Origin: Cryptomeria japonica
Lineage: Eukaryota; Streptophyta; Pinopsida; Cupressales; Cupressaceae
DNA: 64,000 nt
Direction of reading: 5' to 3'
Assembly: GCF_030272615.1 (NCBI RefSeq)
Contig: NC_081413.1
Location: forward strand, 335,586,302-335,650,301
Of the stretch, positions 34,291 to 45,175 are shown piece by piece (position 1 is the stretch's first letter; every line of letters begins with the position of its first letter). The notes below the pieces were generated by a model. The model saw only the letters and a program-made list of their open reading frames with translations, was not told the origin of the DNA and made no database searches. Both the position numbers and the translations under genes were made by a program.

Positions 34291-34900
34291 GGATCAGCTC
34301 CTAGTACAAGGTCTATATGAAAGTCAATCTCTCTATGGGGTGGCATACCAGGTAGCTCTGATAGAAACACATCTGAATATCTCTTAAGAATAGGATGGTC
34401 GTCAATCAATGTTTCCTTTTCATCCTCTTCCTCTCTATCACTGATGGTGATGGAAAATAGCTGACATCCCTTTCGCATGCTCCGCTTAAGCTGCATTGCG
34501 GAAATCATATGAAGAGACATAGCTCTCTGAATTCTGGTGATTACTATCGGAGAACCATGATCATCCTCACACTTGATCTCTTTCAGGCGGCAATCCATCT
34601 TGGATCTATGGGCATAAAGCCAATCCATGCCAAGTACGATACCATAAGATCCAAGTGGTGTAACTCTAAGGTCTACTAAGGTGGTGGTATTGCCAATATG
34701 AAGTTGACATGCCCTAACCTCTGATTCCACTGACACTCTAGCCCCTGAAGCTAACTCCACTTCCCAACTGACACCTTGTCTAATTGCCACTAGCCCGCAA
34801 TGCTCCACAACCAATGGAGATATAAAGGAGTCAGTAGCTCCTAAATCAAATAATATAGATACACTGCTACCTCTGATCATACCTGCAGCCTCAATGACTA
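34291..34900 (-). pseudogene. Chromovirus B protease
   Basis: N-terminal part of the frame at 34,880-33,999. The aspartic protease signature reads [14 protein letters not shown] where relatives have FDSGATHSFIS, so the active-site Ser is Leu and a conserved His is Asp. The second half, [18 protein letters not shown], is well kept. A charged linker ([12 protein letters not shown]) leads to RT. Confidence 0.86.
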
Positions 34901-34914
34901 TGGCCTGGTGCTCT

Positions 34915-36320
34915 GCCTAGCAGTTGTCAACCGTTGCGAAGACCCTATGGGACTTGCCCATATCTCCAACTGTAGGCTCCGATGCTACCATCCTCTGATT
35001 CCCTACCATTTGACCCTGAGAACACTCTCTCGCCATGTACCCCATGGCTCCACACATGAAGCAAGCATTGCGTGCCTGAAACTGGGTGTCCTGAGGCCCA
35101 GAGAAAGGTTGTCCCCCTATCCTACTAGAACCACTATACCCACCCCTGGAGGACTGCTGAGTCCTCATCGAAGGTGTGTAAGGAACCTGAGATTGCTGAT
35201 CTCGCCTCTAATCTTGAGACTACCACTACTTGGGCTTTGTGCCCTACTAACTCTGTGAAGACCTCTGCCTCTAGTTCTGCTGTGACTATTGCGAAGAAGG
35301 GGGTTTGGAGAACCCTGATGTGTGTCTGTTATTACCCTTCCAATGGGGTTTTTGAAACCCGTATGTCTGGGGTATAGGTTTTTGGTTCTGGAACTGATCC
35401 CTTGTATCCTATGGCCTGACCTAAATCTCCTCTACTATCAAGGCCTTCTCCATGGCAACTCGAAGGCTCCCTAGAGTGGACATCCTCACTGGTCCTGCTA
35501 TGTCAGCATTCAACCCTCTGATAAAATGATTGACAAGAAGATTCTCATCTTTCAGGTAGTCCACGTATGGAAAGAGCTTGAAGAACTTGCTCTCATACTG
35601 GGTCACTGAGAGACCCTTTTGCTGGAGGTCATGGAACTCATCTATCCTACGCTATCTGTAATTCTCTGACAAGTACCTCTCCCTAAACCTCTCTGTAAAA
35701 ATCTCCCATGTGAGAGTATCAGCAACTAAACCACACTTGTATTCCTCCTATCTCCACCATGTGGAGGTCGTTCCTCTCAATAGGTGGATTGCTACACATG
35801 CCTTTAGATTGCTCTCATAAGAGTGCAATGCAAAGCACCTATCTAGGCTCAAAAGCCAAGCCTTAGCTTCTATCCCGTCAATAGATCCCCCAAAAGATGG
35901 TGGCTAGAGGCACATAACCTCTCTGATTAGATCCCCTGGATCCCGACGTGCTCTCTCATAATACATTGGCTCTGCTACTGGAGGTGGTCCTGGTAGGTGA
36001 ACAGACTCGGGCTCATGCCTAGCCTGACTCTCTATGGGATTAGGAGGTGGACTCCTACTCCGTTCCCTATCTGCCGATCTATGGCTTCCTAAGTTCTAGT
36101 TTTCAACATGATGATCCCTTGCTGGAAGCCTATCCTAGACTATACCAATTAGGTTCTAGAGTGCTAATAAGATGTCTCGGTTTGGGTCAACCGGTTGTTC
36201 GGGAGGAGCCTCTGGGTTCCCTTCTAGAACCGATTCCTCCCTATCAACCTCTTCGCGTGCTATGCGTACACGCCTAGGACCCCTTCCGCACTTGCGAGCT
36301 TGTCATGTAGTCGAAGGCAT
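34915..36320 (-). pseudogene. Chromovirus B gag, broken
   Basis: Starts at ATG 36,320 and soon meets a stop. Then comes a Pro-rich N-terminus (SPPPNPIESQARHEPESVHL), the capsid core (AWLLSLDRCFALHSYESN; TQYESKFFKLFPYVDYLKDE at 35,606-35,421) and a zinc knuckle near 35,030-35,070 (NACFMCGAMGYMARECSQG) whose His is Tyr. Several in-frame stops occur. The knuckle leads into the protease frame within about 50 bp. Confidence 0.86.
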
Positions 36321-36470
36321 CCTTATGAGAAAAATAAAATAAAATGAATTAAATAAATAATTTTTCGGAGAAATATTTAATTAATTATAATTAAATATCA
36401 TACAAAATTAATATAATTAATTAAATAATTAAAGCGAAACGTAATGGAGAAAGGTTCCTAGTGTTGGAAA

Positions 36471-36486
36471 CCTTGCTCTGATACCG
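36471..36486 (-). promoter_or_regulatory. Primer-binding site of chromovirus B
   Basis: The minus strand reads CGGTATCAGAGCAAGG three bases after the 5' LTR end. It is an initiator tRNA-Met type site with one T-to-C change at its start. Confidence 0.85.
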
Positions 36487-36489
36487 AAA

Positions 36490-37148
36490 TGTCATGCCCA
36501 AACTTTTGGGCACAAACGGAATAAATTTTCTTTTTAAATAACAACCTAATAACATTAAATTTGGTAATATGAAACGCACTAACAAGTTTTGTCTTAACTA
36601 TGTTTTGAGTTAACTCTAACCACTAACTCAAGTAAGCGAAAATAATTTAAATTAAATGCGGAATATTAACTCTCCAAAAGAATTTATTATTATCTAATCA
36701 ATTAATAAATAATAAATTCATTTAAGCAAAAACCCCTAAATTAATTGACAAGGGATATTATTAACCTCAATTATTCTTTTTAAGAATTAGTTATATCAAA
36801 TCTTTTTTTTTTTTTGACTATTTACAACTTAATATTTAATGAGCGATAAATATAAAGTGTTTAAAATTCGACGAAAGGGCTAAATAAATCCATAATGAAA
36901 ATTGCCCTATAAAGTTTTAATCTCGACAAGCCTAAATTTAGGTGGACTACAATAATCCCCCTATAGCCAAATAACTTACAAAATTTTCTATAAAATCCTA
37001 TAAGATTAAACTCTAAAGATATTTAAAATTTAAAACATCATAATCGAATATTTACATTCCCATATATTTATATAAAACATATATAAAATATAAATACATA
37101 ATAAAATAATAATCTAAAAATTAGACCTATACATGCATATATATAATC

Positions 37149-37226
<78 letters not shown>

Positions 37227-37766
37227 CTTTTGTTTCCTAAATAATAGAATAACAACAAACCCTAAAATTATAAGTTATAAAACAACGAAATCTTACTAAC
37301 ATTATTATTATATTTCTTTTCCTTCATTCTATTTTTTTTATACTTCAAACCTACCCTAACCCGAACTGGGTTAGGGTTTTATATTATTATGTAGGGCCAA
37401 AGGAGAGCGGCAGCAACTAGAGGCAACGGCCATGGAGGGAGGAGTGGAGGAGGGTTTGAATTGGGCATCGGACGGGGGCGTCCTCAGATGCCACTGTGTT
37501 TCCCCATTGTGGCGGTCGGGCCCCGCCCACTGTGGGTAAACATAGTGGCGGATGGGTGCCCTTCAACTATGGTTACCCACAGTGGGAGGCCCCATGCCGA
37601 CCACTGTGGTTGCCCACAATGGCGACCCGAGCCGCGCCAACCACTGTGTCTACACACAGTGGTTCGGCCTTCCCCGAAAACCCCCATTTTGTTTTTATGT
37701 TTAAAAATTCATAATAAAATAATAATCTAACAATTAGACCTATACATGCATATATATAATCATGTG

Positions 37767-37804
<38 letters not shown>

Positions 37805-38370
37805 TCTTTTGTTTCCTAAATAATAGAATAACAACGAACCCTAAAATTATAAGTTATAAAACAAGGAAATCTTACTAACATTATTATTATATTTCTTTTC
37901 CTTCATTCTATTTTTTTATACTTCAAACCTACCCTAACCTGAACCGGGTTAGGGTTTTATATTATTGTGCAGGGCCGAGGGAGAGTGGCGGCAGCTAGAG
38001 GTAGCGGTCATGGAGGGAGGAGCGGAGGAGGGTTTGAATTGGGCACCAGGCAGGGGCATCCCCGGATGCCACTGTGTTTCCCCACAGTGGCGGTCGGGCA
38101 CCTCCCACTGTGGGTAAACACAGTGGTGGCCGAGTGGCCTTCCATTGTTGTTAACCACAGTGGGAGGCCCCGTGCCGACCATTGTGGTTGCCCACAGTGG
38201 CGACCCCCATGCTGACCACTGTGGGTAGCCACAGTGGTGACCCGAGCCGCGTTGACCACTGTGTCTACACACAGTGGTTCGGCCTTTCCCGAAAACCCCC
38301 GTTTTGTTTTTATGTTTAAAATTTTTTTATTTTTTTTAATTTTTAATTTTTTATAATAATAAATATATAA

Positions 38371-38468
<98 letters not shown>

Positions 38469-41346
38469 GTATATATATATTTATATACATATATATATGG
38501 TTAACATGCATGTATATATATATTATCTGATATTTATATATATGTATAGATTTAGTTTCAAATTTAACTAAATATAAATCGATTTTCTTGCTTTCTAAAA
38601 TTATGCAAAAATTAACCATGTATTGATAGCATGGAAATAGAGGCAAAAATTACTTTTGTCTACTTTAAACAAACTGTTTATAATTTTTTTTTAAATCTCT
38701 TAAAGCAGGTTTTCAAAACTAACAGAATTAAATAAAGCATTTATTTTTCTATTGATAGTCCAAATGCTAACTTTAGAGATAGACTGCTAATTTTAGATTT
38801 ATTTTCTATGATAAATAAAAGGGAAAATGACAGAATTTAATAAACTATATTCAGCAACTACATTAATCTAGAATTATTTAAATTAACCTTAGAGATAGAC
38901 ATGTTAAATCTATTAAACCATGATTTGTATTTGGGAATAAATGATTACGACTAAATGCTTAATTTTCTCTTACTAACATGCAAGCTTACTACTTTACTCA
39001 TTTCCATTATTCCAATATGCATAAGGAAATAAACTAAACTTTTATTTTTAGAAATAACATGCATACAACAAATATTATTTCAATAACTATAGGAACTTAA
39101 TCCAAAAATAAACATTTCATTTTTGCAGTAATAGCTTAATAAAAATAATGCATTTCTTTAAAGCATATTTAAAATACAATATAGTCAACATTACAAATGG
39201 GTGAGATACCCATCTATTCTCTCTTTTCTATTAAATGAGGACTTTAAACAAAATGAATACATTTCTTTTTCAAATAAATACAACATATAGCTTTCTTTTT
39301 TACATTGCTACAACTAAAATATAATAACCCATTCCCAAATCTTTTTCTGCAAATCAAGTAAAACCAACAAATTCCAACTTGTTTTTTTTTCTTTTCTTTC
39401 CAAGCAACCTGCAAATAAATCATGTGAGGCTATGACCATGGAGAGCTCACCTCCCAGCCTAGGCTTACTAGAAGCCACCCCCGAGCTTGGAGAACCAAAC
39501 CCTAGACAGGTTACACTTAGGCAAACACAACAAGCAAGGGACAAACATACAACAAACACCTTTCCAACCAAGGCTACGCTTCATCACAAAATGTGATGCT
39601 TTTACATGGGTGGTAGTGGACCAAATACCCCGAGGAGACTACAAGAATGGTAGATCACAAAGCCACCTCATGGAAAACAAAGATATATCATAAGTTCATT
39701 AACCCCACATCCTTATGCCCCCCAAGGCATTCATGCCATACTTTCTCTCCTTATGACCCCCAAATGCATAAACCAGGCCATGCAGCAAGGGTCACATATA
39801 CACCCCTTGAGTTCACTCTAATAATGAGAGCCTCTCACTTGATGGTTGTCAAACTTCTACCACCCACAAGACCATCCTAATCTCCCAAGAGTAGAAGGCC
39901 TTGGTTACTCCCAAAACACAAGAAAATGCATAAAATAAGTAACAGATAGGTCACATAATAATTTTCACAAAGGAAAATACAAAAAAACAACTTTTACATA
40001 CAAGCAATCTTTCCAACATAAACATGCAACGTAAAAAGAAACAAAAGGAGAAGATGAACCAACCTTCAATCTACCCAAAGGTTTGCTAGAACTAGTTTGA
40101 GGATGAGCAGCCTAATTCCACAATTCTTCCTTCTACACTTAGCCAAAATTCTATGCCAAAACTATTCTTTTTAAAATTGCATGATCTCCAAAAATGGAGA
40201 GTGGGTGATTACCCACAAAGTCTCTCATTCTTGCCTAAAAAGGCCTCAGTGAGAGTTCTCACAAGTTTCTAAAACTAAAAAAGGAAAAAGTAAGAGAAAG
40301 TGGGAAAAAGGATCTCACATCAAAAGGGAAGGTTCTCTAACCTAGATGGCACCTTCTAAATTGAATTTTCGCTCACCTTAGGAAACCCACTTTTTGAGGT
40401 GACTAAACAGTCACATGCCTAAAAATATTCCTAACCCATAGGTATACCTTATGGACTTTAGGAAACACCTCTAAACTACCCCTAGGAGTCCATTTGACCC
40501 CTTAGAAACCCATCTGAAGTTAACTTTCGGGTCAAACCTGAGTTGACCACTCCAAAGACTCTCTACCCAAGGAAAATTTAGAACCACATTCAAATGTTTG
40601 AAAAGGCTATGGTTGAAACAACTCCCTTCAAGAGACAAGTCAAAATTCAAGACATAAATCAACACATGTGTCAAGTGACACAATAAAATACATTACAAAA
40701 TTACACATGAAATTTGTCTCTTATTGGATTTACACAAATTAATAAATTCAATTGAACACACATGCAATATTTACTTTCACAAATAAAATACGATGCATAC
40801 GAGGTGTTGTCTCTCCAAATAGACAACCCCTGGTTTTATGAATGTACATAGGTCTAGGTTTGGTTCTCCATAATATTTCCATGGTCACATGGATAATTTT
40901 CCTACACATCTCAATTACACATTAGTACTTCCAAATAAGCTCGTATAATATTAAACACATGAATAAGAATACACATCAAACACTCTATATACAATTTACA
41001 TTTAAACAAATCAATATATCTTATATCCAAATAAATCTACATAAGTAATTATCATAATCCTCATAATTTTGATCCATACATAAGACATGCATCCTATTTC
41101 TATCATCATAGTAAAGTCCTATAAATCCAATAATGACATACATCATCTCAAATTTATCCTATTCTAGAATCATATAGAGTTCTATATCTATAATGCATAG
41201 AAATGAAGCATCCATATATATCAATGTTATCCAAATCATGGAATAATATAAGTTTTAAATCCATAAAGCATAAAGATAAAGCATCCATAATAGTCTCAAC
41301 ATGAAAAACACTGAAATGCTAGGATGAGTCGGGGTAGGGCCTCACA
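36490..41346 (-). repeat. 5' LTR of chromovirus B (4,857 bp)
   Basis: Starts TGTCATGCCC and ends GGGCCTCACA on the plus strand, followed by TSD GGTTT. It lacks the retroposon found in the 3' LTR but carries a tandem duplication (37,098-38,325) absent there. (TA)n tracts lie at about 37,155-37,223, 37,770-37,800 and 38,360-38,500. Confidence 0.92.
37098..38325. repeat. Tandem duplication (~613-bp unit) in the 5' LTR of chromovirus B
   Basis: Unit 1 (37,098-37,710) and unit 2 (37,711 to about 38,325) each run from ATAATAAAATAATAATCTAA through a (TA)n tract, the CCCTAACCC palindrome and the palindrome array to TTTTTATGTTTAAAA. The 3' LTR has a single unit (about 28,139-28,712). Unit 2 has an extra palindrome pair. 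The duplicated copies are not identical, so some time has passed since duplication. Confidence 0.85.
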
Positions 41347-41605
41347 GGTTTCCCACCGTGGTTTTTCCCCTTAGAGGGTTTCCACATACAAATACTGGTG
41401 TTATGTGTTGTGGATGTTATTATCTTTCTGTTTCATGCATTAATCTTTACTGATACTAGAATTAACTGATAAATTGTCTACCTGTATTAACTTTGGTTTA
41501 CCAGTATTAAGCATTAAGTTTGGTTAAATTGTTTTTGGTTTGAATTTATTAGACAACTGATTCACACCCCCCCCCCCCCTTCTCAGTTGTCTCTGGGACC
41601 TAACA
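41347..41605 (+). repeat. 3' LTR of copia C, right segment
   Basis: Resumes with the TSD GGTTT and CCCACCGTGGTTTTTCC and ends GGGACCTAACA at 41,605. TSD TCCCA follows. A C13 run at about 41,567-41,579 expands the shorter C-rich stretch of the 5' LTR. Confidence 0.9.
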
Positions 41606-42130
41606 TCCCACAGGTATAACATTTATAGCAGCTCGTGAATCAATCATGCAATTTTTTATCATCTTGTTATTGATCATCAAGGTTAAATAGAATGGGTCTA
41701 CTTGAGAATGATTTTTTGTTATTGTTGACCCTAAGTATATGGTTGGAACAGGGCTACTCTCAGCATTACTATTCTGACCATTTTGTTTATGTTCTTTGGT
41801 TTTTTCCTCAGAAACGCCATTGATCACCTTCAAAGTTTTCTCTCGATACTCTGGAAACTTCATCATCTCAAGTAGTGGTACTGAGACCTTCATCTGTGTC
41901 AAGGTATTAGCAATATCAAATGATGTTGTGATAGGAAATGTTGGAGTGTTCATTGTCTCATCCTTTTCATTTTTTTGTATTTTGGAAGTCTGCAACTCCT
42001 TTTCCTTAGTTATTTTTATATTTTGCTCCTGGGTCTTACTTGGCTTAGTTATTGCCTTAGATGTTCTATTACTCTCCTTTATGAACATGCCTGATACCCT
42101 GTTCAGGATTTATGGTTCTATTCCTTAGCA
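41606..42130 (-). pseudogene. Tat-like element protease, 5' part, and linker
   Basis: The frame at 42,088-41,600 has a charged, Lys/Thr-rich linker (AITKPSKTQEQNIKITKEKE) and then the protease start PFYLTLMINNKMIKNCMIDS. The signature is DSRA where DSGA is expected, so the catalytic-loop Gly is Arg. The gene is cut here by copia C and continues at 20,483 without loss apart from the duplicated TCCCA. Confidence 0.87.
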
Positions 42131-42239
42131 TGTAAGTCCTTTTGGCTTGTTTGATAGTAGCTATGGTAATTCTCTCTCGTTCCTCTTTAGTAGGGATCCT
42201 CAGCTTGACCTCATCTTCCTCATCCAAGAATACTTGTTG

Positions 42240-43298
42240 CATACAACACTACCGATTGATCCACCTAGAGTTTGCATCACTTTCTTCACCCCCCTTAGAT
42301 GAATTATATTCTTTAAATGACAATAAGTTTATTGTATGGTCATCTGCATACTCTTTACATTCTTCTTCTCTTCCCTGCAACTTCATTGCCACTGCACATT
42401 GGTAAGGAGAATGAGGCATGTCACATGCTAAGCACCACATATCTTCATCAACTACTTGGTTCACCACTTTCCTCAAAGGGTCCGGTATTTGGTTACCTTC
42501 TTTTTGATTCTTCTCCACTAGTTTTCCATCTTTTCATGTGGTATTGCAAGGCATATCATGCAATTTGGGCCTATCATGGTGATAGAATTGTTGTTTCTCT
42601 ATTTTATTCATCTTGACAGACAAATCCTTAAGAACATTCAACACCTTATCCAACTTGTCATCATCGTTTGCTTGTTTAGGAGCCTTTGGATTGAATAACC
42701 TTGCATCCTCCCTTCTCCCCATAGTTCCAGCTGCTTTTCTATTATTCTCTATAGTTATGGCATCTTTCATAACTCCTTGAAGAGTTGTATGATTTTTTGT
42801 TCTGAGCTTATAGTTTGTTTTACTATCAAAAGCATTCATGTAGTATAAGATGCTCACTTCAGGAACTGGTTTTATTCTATTAGGGATTTTGTTCATAACT
42901 TTGTTGAATCTTTTATTGAAATCAACCACTACTTCATTAGGTTCCTTCTTGATGCTTATGATTTTGTGTAGGGCAAACTCAGGGCTATTGTGATCTCCAT
43001 ATTGTCCAAGAAAAAGTCTTTTAAACTCTACAAGGCTACTTACTGAAAAATCTGACAGTGCTCTAAACCAATCTCGTGCATCTTCTATCAATGACTGCAT
43101 AAATAATTTCATTTTAACATCCTCATATGGGAGGCAAAAATCTTCCATGACTATATCAAAGGCTTTGAAATGTGTTTCCCCTGAGATAGCATTGCTCCTA
43201 GTGAATTTTGGTATTGCAGTTCTAATTCCATTCAGAATGGGACAAGGATACACCATCATCCCTGAAAAATCAAGTTTCCTGATGCGTTCTGTATTCAT
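42240..43298 (-). pseudogene. Tat-like element gag core with zinc-finger-like motif
   Basis: The frame at 43,298-42,534 (254 codons) is a retrotransposon gag core: ETHFKAFDIVMEDFCLPYED, FMQSLIEDARDWFRAL, LVEFKRLFLGQYGD. The next frame (42,518-42,249) has WCLACDMPHSPYQC, a C-x2-C-x3-H-x4-C motif that replaces the usual CCHC knuckle. A stop near 42,535 separates the two. It is followed by the protease linker. Confidence 0.87.
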
Positions 43299-43301
43299 TA
43301 A

Positions 43302-43850
43302 TCAATATCCACCTTGAAATAAATTTCCATAGTTTGGTCTTATATTATTATTACTAGGGGGAAATTGGTTTTGTGGTTGGAAATGGTTTTGATATGCAAA
43401 GGCATTGAAATGATTATGTTGATATTCAGGAGGTATATTGGTGTATGGAAAATTGTTGAAGTGATTGTGCTGGTGCTTAGGAGGCATATTGGTATATGGA
43501 AGATTATTGTGCCTATGATCATATAAAGGGTTTTTCAGATACCTTGTATGTATTTCTTTTTGCATTGACTTCATCTTTGTTGCTCCCCCCTTTGTTTTAT
43601 CCTTGGGTTGCATGTTCACACCTCACCCTGTATCTCTCCAAGTCATGATCAATGTCATCTTCATTGATATTCATGCCCAATTTAACACATAATTCCACAT
43701 ACTCTTGTACCCATCCAGTATCCTTCATTTCAATGGCTACTTCCATCATTTGTATCATCAAGTCTGCCATACAGTCTGGTGCATCCATCTTGCTTGAGCT
43801 TGAGGAACTTGAAATACCTGTCCTTGAATTCGAACGATGATTCTCAAATC
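43302..43850 (-). pseudogene. Tat-like element gag N-terminal region with Asn/His-rich repeats
   Basis: Two pieces upstream of the gag core. At 43,788-43,597 is an acidic segment (CMADLMIQMMEVAIEMKDTG). At 43,619-43,302 is a low-complexity segment with tandem PYTN(M/I)PP(K/E)(H/Y)QHNHFN units, then FQPQNQFPPSNNNIRPNYGN. The first start is uncertain. From 43,850 to 44,215 I see a leader with no clear coding. Confidence 0.75.
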
Positions 43851-44215
43851 CAGGAGGGAATTTCCCTTTTCATGCTCTATCTGCGGCTTCCAAGTCCTCA
43901 TTTCTAGGGTATGTAGGAACTGTGTAGTTCTGTTTATCCAGAGCTGGATGTAAATAGTTTTTCAGAATACTACTGATTATACTTTCCATTCATGAAGTCA
44001 TTCTTGGGTTCCATCGGATTATCTATTGATTCTTCTTTTGGATTCCTTTTATTTCTTTTATGATTAAAGTTTAATTGTACTATTGGGTGGCCTTGTGTTA
44101 TTGACCTTCTTCCATACAATAAATTTCTTATTTCAGAGTTTCCATCTTTCTTCTTGAAAGAAAATTGTATTTTGTATATGAGTTCTTTCCCACAGCAGAG
44201 TCTTTCTTAAGTGAA

Positions 44216-44236
44216 TGCTCCCCAATAGATTCGCCA
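44216..44236 (-). promoter_or_regulatory. Probable primer-binding site of the Tat-like element
   Basis: Three bases inside the 5' LTR the minus strand reads TTGGCGAATCTATTGGGGAG. It begins TGGCG and has GGGGA about 14 bases on, loosely like the tRNA-Asp-type site used by some plant gypsy elements, and it is not the tRNA-iMet site. The tRNA cannot be named with confidence. Confidence 0.5.
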
Positions 44237-45175
44237 ATCTATTGGGTCTCAAATCAATAGATTGGATAGGTTCTAAGGAAATGCCAGCTCCTATGATCAA
44301 ACCCTCCAATTGACGCTAACAACTTATAGAGTGAACCTATTTGGTTATTAACTCTCTCACTTCAGGATCTGCAAGACCTAGGTAGGTATACCTATTCACT
44401 AGTGGCTTTTTATGACTAGTGCCTTTTATAGAAGATTGAGTATCTTGATCTACCTTCCTCCTATCTTAGAATGGCATAAGTTGCTAGGATAGAGATATAG
44501 AATATGAGTTCAAGATTGTTGTTGTGGAAGCTATTTGATTTATGTGTGTATACTATTGCTAATCTACTATATATTTCCTACTCAGCTACTCCTATTGCTT
44601 TAAAGTAAAATGTGAACTAATATGATGATAAATTATTTTTAATAGATGACCAGTGCCTTTTTTGTTGTTTGGGCTATAGAGTCTTTATATTTCTTTAGGA
44701 CTTAATGTGTAAACTTATGAGACAGTTTTTAAACCCACCCCTTTTGGAAAGTTTGTCAGTTACTATTTCTTATGAGATCCACTTTGATGTTTATATTGTA
44801 AATCGCTTGAATGAATTCAACCCTGACTTTTAGGAGACAATCCAAGGAAGAATTACAGGGAACAATTACGATTCACAAGTAAATAATTTTGATCCAAATC
44901 TACAATATGAAACACAAAACTTCACTGGAAGAACACAAATAACCTTATCTACTTTAGATAATATCACAAGCAACTGCCTGTAGAAAATGCAGTAATCCAC
45001 AACACATACGCAAAAGAGAATAATTGATTGTATTATATATTCATCAAAATGGTACAATGGCGAGCCTGAGGCTATAATCCATTATTTTTGATCCCCTTGA
45101 ATATTACAAAAGTTTTCTCATTTAGATGAGAGTATACAATTTCACCAAAAGGTGTGACTATTTAGTATGTAACTA

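Larger units (their letters stand above)
26930..41346 (-). mobile_element. Full-length chromovirus B (Ty3/gypsy, Tekay-like)
   Basis: A minus-strand gypsy element bounded by TSD GGTTT (26,925-26,929 and 41,347-41,351) with TG...CA LTRs. The 5' LTR is 36,490-41,346 and the 3' LTR 26,930-31,619. The internal region of about 4.9 kb holds gag, protease, RT, RNase H and integrase with a C-terminal chromodomain. The chromodomain ending (VQWDCYDEVTASWEDATRMR, QYPHLF) is like that of the Tekay/Del chromoviruses. It inserted in the 3' LTR of copia C and is the same family as the outermost solo LTR. Several catalytic residues are lost. Confidence 0.93.
20484..41605 (+). mobile_element. Ty1/copia element C (full length, interrupted)
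   Basis: A plus-strand copia element bounded by TSD TCCCA (20,479-20,483 and 41,606-41,610). The 5' LTR is 1,057 bp. Gag, protease, integrase, RT and RNase H follow in copia order up to 25,712. The polypurine tract is at 26,109, and the 3' LTR starts at 26,121. That LTR is split at 26,929 by chromovirus B and ends at 41,605. It inserted into the protease gene of the giant Tat-like element. Its pol wording (YLQGTTNLGLWYPRDENFEL, FTKPLPKETFEYLK) suggests a SIRE or Tork relative; the clade is a guess. Confidence 0.93.
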
